Assembly: GCA_021495925.1 (NCBI GenBank)
Contig: JAKEKT010000047.1
Location: 62,001-126,000 of the forward strand
Origin: Diplodia intermedia
Lineage: Eukaryota > Ascomycota > Dothideomycetes > Botryosphaeriales > Botryosphaeriaceae
Direction: 5' to 3'
Length of the DNA stretch: 64,000 nucleotides
Position 1 is the stretch's first letter. Each line of letters begins with the position of its first letter. Positions 56,187 through 64,000 of this stretch are shown piece after piece. The notes below the pieces were generated by a model. That model ran no database searches. It had not been told where the DNA came from and saw only the letters and a list, made by a program, of their open reading frames with translations. A program made the position numbers and the translations under genes.

Positions 56187-58828
56187 ATGGCTCCACATTC
56201 CCCTTCAGCCACCTCACGACCGCTGGAGGTTTTTCAATACTTGGCACCGGCCGTCATTGCTCTCTACTACATCAGCGCATCGTTAATTGCAACTTGTACA
56301 CTACAAAAGATGATCGACAATTCCCTCAACAAGAAGAGGCGGAGAGCTGCCCTCTGGCTTCTTCCTTTATTGCCTCTCAGTCTTGTAAGTTCTGAACGAG
56401 TGAAAGTACAGGGGAAGGCTCTAACGGACCTATCAGCTGGCGCAAGCAATTGCATACTTTGTCAGGGCAATCAATCAAGACAAATGGCCCATCAAGCATG
56501 ACATGGTAAATCGTATCCTGTGGGAGACCGACCGGCTGTTTTGACATCTTTCAAGGTTTACGTGTTGGCCTCAATCTTAGTGTGGGGCGCCATCACGATC
56601 TCGCTTGTGGACATCAAAACTCCCGTATGGCATGTTTTCCTGGCATCCTGGGCATTTGGCACTCTTTCTGAGGTCGTCATTCTCGGCTTGATGTTCTCCT
56701 CTGCACCACAAGACGACAACTTCAGTCTCGGGAAGTCATTTGGCTCCGCTCGGACGATTCTACTGATGACCCTGCTCATTTCGGATTTCATCATCCGCTG
56801 CAAATCCGGTCGTCAAGAAACGCATAGTGACGAGGAAAGCCGATCCCTATTGGCAAGTGAAGACAATGTGCCGGGAAACACCGCTTCCTACGACAGCCTT
56901 CCCTCATCCATCGCCACAGAACATGAAGACGAAAGTGGCAAAGACGGGAATTCCGACGACGAGGACGACGAGGTCAAGGAGCTACAGCAGAAACGACTGA
57001 AAGAACAGGGTGGCTGGTGGGGGTACTTGAAAGGCTTCATGGTATTTCTGCCGTACATCTGGCCGTACAATAACCGGAGAATGCAGTTGTGGCTGAGCGT
57101 TCTTTTGTTCTCGATCATTGTGGAACGCTTCCTCACCGTGCTCATCCCTCGTCAACTAGGCATCATCACAGACGCACTGTCGGATTCCCGCGAAACTGGT
57201 AAGTATCATTTCCGGATCCATCCCTGATTGACCTTTGACTAATAGCTACAGGCTACTTCCCTTGGAAAGAGCTCTTCGTGTGGGCAATGCTGAAGCTCAT
57301 CAGCATCTCGGCTGGATTCGAACTCCTCCGGTCAATGGCAAACTCACGCATCGGAGTATACGCGTTCAGGCAACTGTCATCGGCCGCCTTCAATCACGTC
57401 ATGTCACTTTCAATGGACTACCACTGCAGCAAGAGCTGCGGAGACGTGATCAAAGCCATCGAGCAAGGATCCGACATCCACGATATCCTCGACACGGTCC
57501 TCTTCGAAGCCGCGCCGATGCTCATCGACCTCGTAGTCGCGGCCGTCTGGCTATCATCGGTCTTCGACGCATACATGGCGCTCATCATCATCGCCACATC
57601 CGCCGTCTACATCTACGCCGGCGTCCGGGCCAACACCTTCATCGTCCACCGCCGACGCGAGTACACCGAGGGCGAGCGCAAGGGCAACGAGATCCTCTAC
57701 GACGCCGTCAGCAACTGGCAAACCGTCGCCTACCACAACCGCGGGCCGTTCGAGCGCGCCCGCTACGCCGCCATCGTCGACGGCTACACGGCCAAGCAAG
57801 TGCGCTACTGGGACGCCAGCGACGTGTCGGAAGCGCTGCAGTCCCTCATCATGGCGCTGGGGCTGCTCGCCAGCGCCTTCCTCGCCGCCGCGCGCATCGC
57901 CGCCGGCACCGCGCCCGTCGGCCACCTCGTCCTGCTCGTCACCTACTGGGCCACCATCCACGAGCCGCTCAAGTACCTCGCCTGGACCTTCCGCCACACC
58001 TCGTCGCAGCTCATCAGCGCCGAGCGCCTGCTCCAGCTCCTCCAGACGCCCCCCTCCGTCGCCGACGCGCCCGGCGCCCGCCCGCTGCGCGTCACCGCCG
58101 GCCGCGTCACCTTCACCGACGTCTCCTTCGCCTACGACGCGCGCAAGCCCACCCTGCGCAACATCTCGCTGACAGCCGAGCCGGGGCAGACGATCGCGCT
58201 GGTCGGCGAGACAGGCGGGGGCAAGTCGACGCTCCTCAAACTGCTGCTGCGCTTCTACGACGCCACCAGCGGCGCCGTCGCCATCGACGGGCAGGACGTG
58301 CGGGCCGTGACGCTGGACTCGCTGCGCGCCGCGCTCGGCGCGGTGCCGCAGGACCCCGCGCTGCTCAACCAGAGCGTCACGGACAACGTGCGGTACGCGC
58401 GGCCGGACGCGACCGACGCCGACGTGCGCGCCGCGTGCCGCGCCGCCGCCGTGCACGACCAGATCGTTTCTGCCCTCCCCGACGGCTACGCGTCGCGCGT
58501 CGGCGAGCGCGGCGTGCGCCTGTCCGGCGGCGAGCTGCAGCGCCTCGCCGTCGCCCGCGTGCTGCTGAAGGATCCCCGCGTCGTGCTGCTGGACGAGGCC
58601 ACCAGCGCCGTCGACTCGGCTACCGAGGAGAGGATTCAGGAGGCGTTTGCGAGGCTGAGTGAGGGCCGCACCGTGTTTGTCGTTGCGCATCGGCTGTCGA
58701 CGGTCGTGCGTGCGGATCTCATTCTTGTTGTGGATGACGGCGCGGTGGTGGAGAGGGGTACGCATGCGGAGCTGCTGGGGAAGAGGGGGAAGTACTATGA
58801 GCTGTGGTCGAAGCAGGCAGGTGTCTGA
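56187..58828 (+). CDS. HMT1-type half-size ABC transporter (ABCB subfamily)
   Basis: Four exons: 56187-56384, 56437-56505, 56556-57198, 57252-58828; 828 codons. Extra N-terminal helices (residues 1-200) and an acidic linker (DDEDDEVKEL) precede a six-helix core. The nucleotide-binding domain has Walker A GETGGGKST (about residue 621), the LSGGELQR signature (about 727), Walker B VVLLDEATS (about 746) and the H-loop VVAHRLST. This is the layout of fission yeast Hmt1 and related vacuolar transporters that move phytochelatin- or glutathione-bound metals. Mitochondrial Atm1 relatives lack this N-terminal extension. No mitochondrial presequence is visible. GC content rises sharply in the last exon. 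Confidence 0.9.
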
Positions 58829-61307
58829 TGGCTAAGCTTGGAAGTGGCATTTTGTGGTTTTTGAAGCGTTTGGTACTGTTTAGATGTATATGAAGGTTGA
58901 TTTCTGTCAAGCAGGATTATCTGGGCTGAGGTTTTGCCCAGACCAGCTTCATAGCACACGTGTACGGGCGAGGTTGGCGCGTATGATGTTGGCGCTGATT
59001 GTGCTTGTCGTTGGTGCGGCGGCCCTTTTGCCGAGTTTGCTTGTACAGTTCCTTGATGTTGATGACGTGTCGCTGCTAAACATGTTGTTCATGCAGTTTG
59101 TGACGAGTGGGTCTCGTGGAGCGAGCATGTTTGAGAAGTGCTGCGTTGGATGTTCGAGAGTTTGGAGGTTGGAATGTGTTTGTGAGGAGATTGTGGACCA
59201 CGGGGTTAAGAAGTGAGATCAGGCGACCTTTTTTATCCCATTATGAGAGGCTGAGAGCAAAGAAAGAATTGAAGCACTAGTGAGGCGAGATGTAAATTGG
59301 AAGTGGGTAGTGAGGAGGGGAGAAAGAAGCCGTGCGCGTAAAAGAAAACATGAAACTCTGCGTAAGCAGTCGCAAGACTTCAAAGTCCAGGAACGAGAGA
59401 TATTCAACCATATTCAACTTCTTGCAAAAGAATCGTTAATTAGTGTCAGAGTAAAAGAAACTTAGGATTCAGTTAGGAAATGATCTATCACTAGTGGAGA
59501 AATGGTGCATTGGACGTTACAAGCTTTCACTGAAGTATTTTAGTATGAGAAAGGCGAGATTGTTGGACTCTGTCGAGTCTCCGTTATTGCTGAAGGAGAC
59601 AAATTACTATTTCCCGTCAGGTTGTGGTGAGCTTTCAGATGGTTGGTGCGAAAGGATTCAGTCCACGCGTCTTTTTTTCTCCGGAGGAGCGGGACTCCAA
59701 GTTTGAGTTTCGGTCGCTGCCAAATTTTCTGCTTTCCAATTTCTACGTAGAATGGAGAGAGAGGTAAGTGCCCCTACGGGTGAGGCCGCAGAACACTTGA
59801 GGTGAAAAGATTTCTTGTATTCCGGGAGCCTGACTCTGTGTTCATGACGCATAACACGAGGCACTTGATATGGGATTAAGAGCTGGAGAGTTCCTGAAAC
59901 TAGTCATCAAGAGAAAAATGAAAGACTGGCGTAATGGTCTTGATTTGTGAATCTTCATTACAATCCAGCCGGCTTTCGTACAGTTCGGGGTTCGCTGAGG
60001 TAGAAATAGGCTGATTTGCCTAGTGCAATGTAACGTCGGGGAAGCGGTAGCGAGATGCGTACCTGGCCGCAGGACAGGTGCACTGAGTTCGTTAACCGCT
60101 GATTGTTCACATGGCCTGCCTCCATCTACGCACGTAAGGCAACATGGAACTAGCACTTCTTTCAAACCGCGAAGGAAGATGGATGCCTTATGAGTGGATG
60201 CCTGGCTGCCTTCACACGTGATTGTGCAGGGCAACCAATTCTCCGGCCGCTTCCTTCTCCCGCTCGCACCTTCCCCACTGTTCCCATCTCACCCGCACTT
60301 CCCATCGCCACGACGGGACTCACTCTCTCCGTCTCTTAACGCACGCAGCTATGATGCGCTACTCAGAAAACTGCGACTCAGCCGACCAACGGAACAGGCT
60401 CCGGGTCCTGCACTGCGGAGATGGTGGCGCCGTAGTGCGACGTCCTGCAGCACACCCCGGCCGCGAATGACAGCTCGCAACCCTGGTTCTGTGCGACCAC
60501 CACCGCGCTTGAGCCGCTTCTCGCTACAACAATGGAGCCGAAATACCTTCGCGCTGCTTCTCTCTTCGAGTCTCAAGGCCCACACTCTCGTGTCGGCCCG
60601 AAAGGAAGCTTTGTGAGCCAGCTGCTCAAACAATGTCTTGTCCGTCGCGCGCGGTCATTGGTGCGTCACGAAACATTTGTCCGGCGCAACAGTGCGATAT
60701 ATCATCCTTCAACCCCGTCAAGCTGACAGCGTTTTCGATCTCCGAAGATGTCCCGTTGCCCTATCCCGATGCGATGTGCCTGCGGAAATCCCGCAATCAT
60801 CTCCATCCCCCGGCTTTCACCCCAATGCTGCGATTCATGGCCCCCGGCTTGTTGCATCGGGAACAAAGCTCAATCTCCGCACCCGCCTCCTTTTCTCCCT
60901 TCCCGATGCCTGCCATGATCTGGATCCGCAATTGCGACCCGGCGCGGACTATGACTGGCAAACTGCACTTGGTCTGGCGGCAGACATGTTCTGCCTGTGC
61001 TCTATGAGATCTAGCGCTGCTGCCCTGGACATGTGGTCGCCGCCTCTTCAATCCCGTCCCTGCAGCGATAGCGCAATCTTACCGGCTTGATCCCTCCAGC
61101 GCACCTACGTAAATGCATGCCTTTCCCCGTCCCTTCCCCCCCACTAGTGTGTTGCCATCTTCTCCTCGTTGTTCGCTCCGAAGCAGTGTTTCCCTCTCCT
61201 CATCTCTCTCCGCGTGCGCCAGCAGCACTGCAGCGTTTCGGCTGCCGGCTTCCTCCCCGCTGCGCGCTGCGGAGAGGTCTGCTGCAAGTGTGCGCGCTGG
61301 CGACACC
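58829..61307. other. 2.5 kb gene-free stretch
   Basis: The 3' flank of the ABC gene is followed by sequence of mixed composition with only short frames. The last few hundred bases are C/T-rich and form the leader and promoter of the next gene. No RNA gene or repeat was recognised. Confidence 0.5.
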
Positions 61308-62790
61308 ATGGCATCGTCTTCCACCAATGAGGACAGAAGGTGGGTCGTGCTCACCATGGTGAGTCTGGCATTGGCGTTTGGTCTGTCTTCATTCGCACTC
61401 CGTGCATACGTCAAGCTGCGAGTACGGAAGTCGATCGCAGCGGACGACTGGACCGTGCTGATTGCGGGTGTAAGTATCTACATGAATCCCTTTTCATTTA
61501 TCTCGCATGTGCCCTGTTCCGATAGGTAAGTAAGCTTCCACTTCACAAAGCTCGAGCCTCATGGTGGCTGACCCCAACAGCAGAGTCCATGCTCCACGGC
61601 TGCCGCACGCCACAACTCGTAGCGCTGCATCTTGCATGGCCGAGACTCTTTTGTTCACTGGATAAGCGAAAACTCTACTGACGACTTACAGGTGCTGTGG
61701 GTAGGTTACATTACCTCCCAAATCGCCTCGTGCACGAATGGATTTGGCGCCCACACGGCGGACCTACACAAGGACTCACACTATTACGTCGTCGGCACCG
61801 CACACAATGGCGATGTGGTGGAAGCGCTACGGGTATGCTTTCATTTCTCGACAGTTCTGTCCCCTTACTGCGCGCCCCTAACACCATTCACAGTTCTGGT
61901 TCGTGTCCACGCTGCTCCACATAGCCACAACCGCTGCTGCTCGCATCAGCGCTGGCCTCACAATCATCGCTCAGCCGCGCTTCACATCTAAGTCTAGACG
62001 CTGGACCATCATCCTGGACCTCATCATTACAACGGTTGCTAGCGTCGCTTTCTCAGTTTTGCTTGCGCTCCAATGCACCCCACTCTCAGCATACTGGTCT
62101 CGCAACCGCGCCGACGCCTCGTCCCCTTCCTGCCATTTCTCAACCACCGTCGTACAGCCCGGATGGTACGGCTTTGCCGCGCTCAGCCTCGCCGCAAATC
62201 TCGTCCTTGCATTCTTCGTCCTCACTCCAATGCTTCAGGCCGCCATATCCTGGCGCAAACGCATATCCCTTGCGGTGTTGAACGTCTTCTCCGTTGCGTA
62301 AGCTTTGTCACCCATCCCATCCCGCATCTCTCTCCATCCTAATGACTCTCGCACTAACCCGCAACCTACTGACCACAGCAGCATAGCCATGTCCGCACTC
62401 CAACTCGCGCAAGTCCCTACTTTGGCAAACACCGACGACCTCACCTTCGCCGCCGCCGACTTCGCCTCGTACGCGCTGCTCACTCCGTCGCTGGCGCTCG
62501 TCGCGGCGAACCTGGCAGACTTGGGTCCGTGGCGAAGAGAGCTGGGTTGGGATGAAATTGAATACCTCCAGGAGGAGCAGACTAGTAGTAGCTTGCGTTT
62601 GGGTACGTTCGGGAGAAGGGGAAGAGGGAGGGGGCGGTCGTCGACGATGAACGTTATGAGAGGACTTGGTGAGGAAGACGATGAGGCGGTGCTGGATGCG
62701 GCGGTCGAGGAGGGGCTGGGGAGACTGGAGAGTGCGAGGACGGGAGATACGGCGGGGTCGGGGAGGGTGGGTAGCAGTGGTGGGTGCTGA
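61308..62790 (+). CDS. rhodopsin-fold integral membrane protein, copy 3
   Basis: Four exons: 61308-61469, 61692-61832, 61894-62297, 62379-62790; 372 codons. Helix 1 (WVVLTMVSLALAFGLSSFAL) is followed by AADDWTVLIAG and, after a 222-nt intron, VLWVGYITSQIASCTNGFG. The helix 3 start FWFVSTLLHIATTAAARI, a Cys pair (LQCTPLSAYW, SPSCHFS) and further hydrophobic segments follow. The tail of about 110 residues is Arg/Gly- and Glu-rich. It is more divergent than copies 1 and 2, and the loop near FGAHTADLHK is shorter than usual. The last acceptor is a CAGCAG pair, so one Ser is uncertain. The first intron is long for this window and might hide a tiny exon. Confidence 0.75.
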
Positions 62791-63952
62791 GAAGATTGGC
62801 TTGAGCGATGATACTCATTTACTTCTTTTTGCTTAGCTTCGCCTTTTCTGTGTGTATTGCTCAGTCACAAGCGCATAACTGGGAGCATTATGCGTCCAAC
62901 CTACCTGCTGTCAGCAATCTCTCTAATTTTCTCCTCCATCCTCACATATCCGCGCACGCCAACGTACATGCCACGCGGTTAGCCCGAACCAGCCTGCCAC
63001 CAGTCTACTTCCCTGGTCATGCGCCACCCATCGGGGCCTATGATCGGCGGCTATCTCCTCGACCCGCTCACCCAGCCGCGCCGACGAAACCGCATCAGCG
63101 CAGCGCAGGCGCGCCAGCCATTTGCCGTGGCGTGCTACGCGATCTAGCCGGATCAGGAAGTTTTTTTTTGTTCGTCGCTCGGCTAGCGGCGACCATAATT
63201 ACACGATACTCACCCGACGAAACCGATGACGAATGACGTTTCCCGAGCAAAATCATCGAAACGACGTGGTGTGGTTACGTGTGTAGCTGGAATTATTTTC
63301 GATGCTATGGTAGATTTATCGATGCGGCTGGTGCATGAAAAATTGTTTTGAAGCCTTATACTCGGTTCTCCAGTATACTAGTCCACAGAGGACGTGTTCG
63401 CGCCGATTGCAATGGCAGCAAAAGACCGTAGACGATTTGATCGGCAAGGAGACACCCCGACTGGAAGAAGTATGAAGGCTTAAGATGATGGAGGCGTTAT
63501 CACCTCAGATGGTAGAACATGTCTGTCGGATGCGTACGGGGCGGTTTTTTCGCCAGCAGCTGCTCCGCGCTCGCCGGCGCAGAGCTTTCGGAAGAGGATT
63601 TGGGCGAGGAGTCGGTTTGCTGATGGTGGGTTGGGAAGGGTGGCGGGAGGACAACGAAGGGACAAGGCTGTTTATGGATTATGTCTTTATTGTTCAGTTT
63701 GCGTTCTACTTGAACAATGCATAACTTGTCGGGCAAGTACCGTGTCTACGGGTTATTAGAGCAAAAAAAAGAGGCTGGGGTAACACACTCGGTAGGCCTG
63801 GGCCTTCCGCTGTGGAACATACAGTCACTACACTCGCGTCTCTACATTTCACGCTACACCTTTATCCTTCTTTCACCAAACGCCTACGACTTTCAGTTGC
63901 TCCAATCTCACCGCCGCCGTTCCGTGCCTGAACTCTCAAGAACGGGTTCACC
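62791..63952. other. intergenic, nothing recognised
   Basis: 3' flank of the rhodopsin-fold gene and promoter of the gene at the right edge. Short T-rich and A-rich runs only. Confidence 0.5.
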
Positions 63953-64000
63953 ATGTATACTCTCGCTATTCTCGTCGGCTACGCTGTCTTCGCACTCTTC
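63953..64000 (+). CDS. start of a membrane-anchored protein, cut by window end
   Basis: ATG 63953 opens a frame reading MYTLAILVGYAVFALF to the window edge, a hydrophobic N-terminal anchor or signal sequence. Just upstream is CTCAAGAACGGGTTCACC, a plausible leader with C at -3. Such an anchor is typical of microsomal P450s and other ER enzymes, but 16 residues do not allow a family call. Confidence 0.4.
   Translation, partial: MYTLAILVGYAVFALF

Overview
The window is nuclear DNA of a filamentous ascomycete (Pezizomycotina). Coding regions are GC-rich and interrupted by short (about 50-75 nt) introns with GT..CTRAC..AG signals. The protein families are typically fungal: a Zn(II)2Cys6 regulator, a LaeA-like methyltransferase, rhodopsin-fold membrane proteins, a siderophore transporter, secreted GH11 and GH43 enzymes, and a Ser/Thr/Pro-rich wall protein. 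The species cannot be named from sequence alone. I found no rRNA, tRNA or transposon.

Layout. 0-12 kb: a GPI-type wall protein, then a decayed block with a 5'-truncated GH71 alpha-1,3-glucanase, a stub of a fungal STAND N-terminal domain and about 4 kb without a recognisable gene, then rhodopsin-fold protein 1. 12-21 kb: a flavin monooxygenase, an internally deleted cytochrome P450 relic and a long CSC1/OSCA-type channel. 22-34 kb, all on the minus strand: a DUF1993 protein, a siderophore-iron transporter with a perfect SreA-type site upstream, an oligopeptide transporter, an Osm1-like fumarate reductase and an unknown multi-pass membrane protein. 36-42 kb, plus strand: a secreted L-amino-acid oxidase, GH11 xylanase, alpha/beta hydrolase and rhodopsin-fold protein 2. 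43-51 kb: a broken multi-pass membrane protein gene, a flavin oxidoreductase and Zn2Cys6 factor pair, and a broken DUF5597 (GH35-like) enzyme gene. 51-64 kb: a LaeA-like methyltransferase, GH43 enzyme, HMT1-type half ABC transporter, rhodopsin-fold protein 3 and the first 16 codons of another membrane-anchored protein.

Themes. (1) Nutrient and metal handling: siderophore uptake, peptide or metal-chelate uptake, vacuolar HMT1-type export, amino-acid oxidation, xylan and arabinan attack, with matching candidate regulatory sites (SreA, AreA-type GATA, XlnR). (2) Gene decay: five relics, among them two carbohydrate-active enzyme genes that have both lost their 5' halves. The intact enzymes between 40 and 53 kb could be tailoring genes of a small pathway, but no backbone synthase is present. 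All splice sites were placed by hand from reading frame, intron consensus and family continuity, so exon coordinates are predictions.
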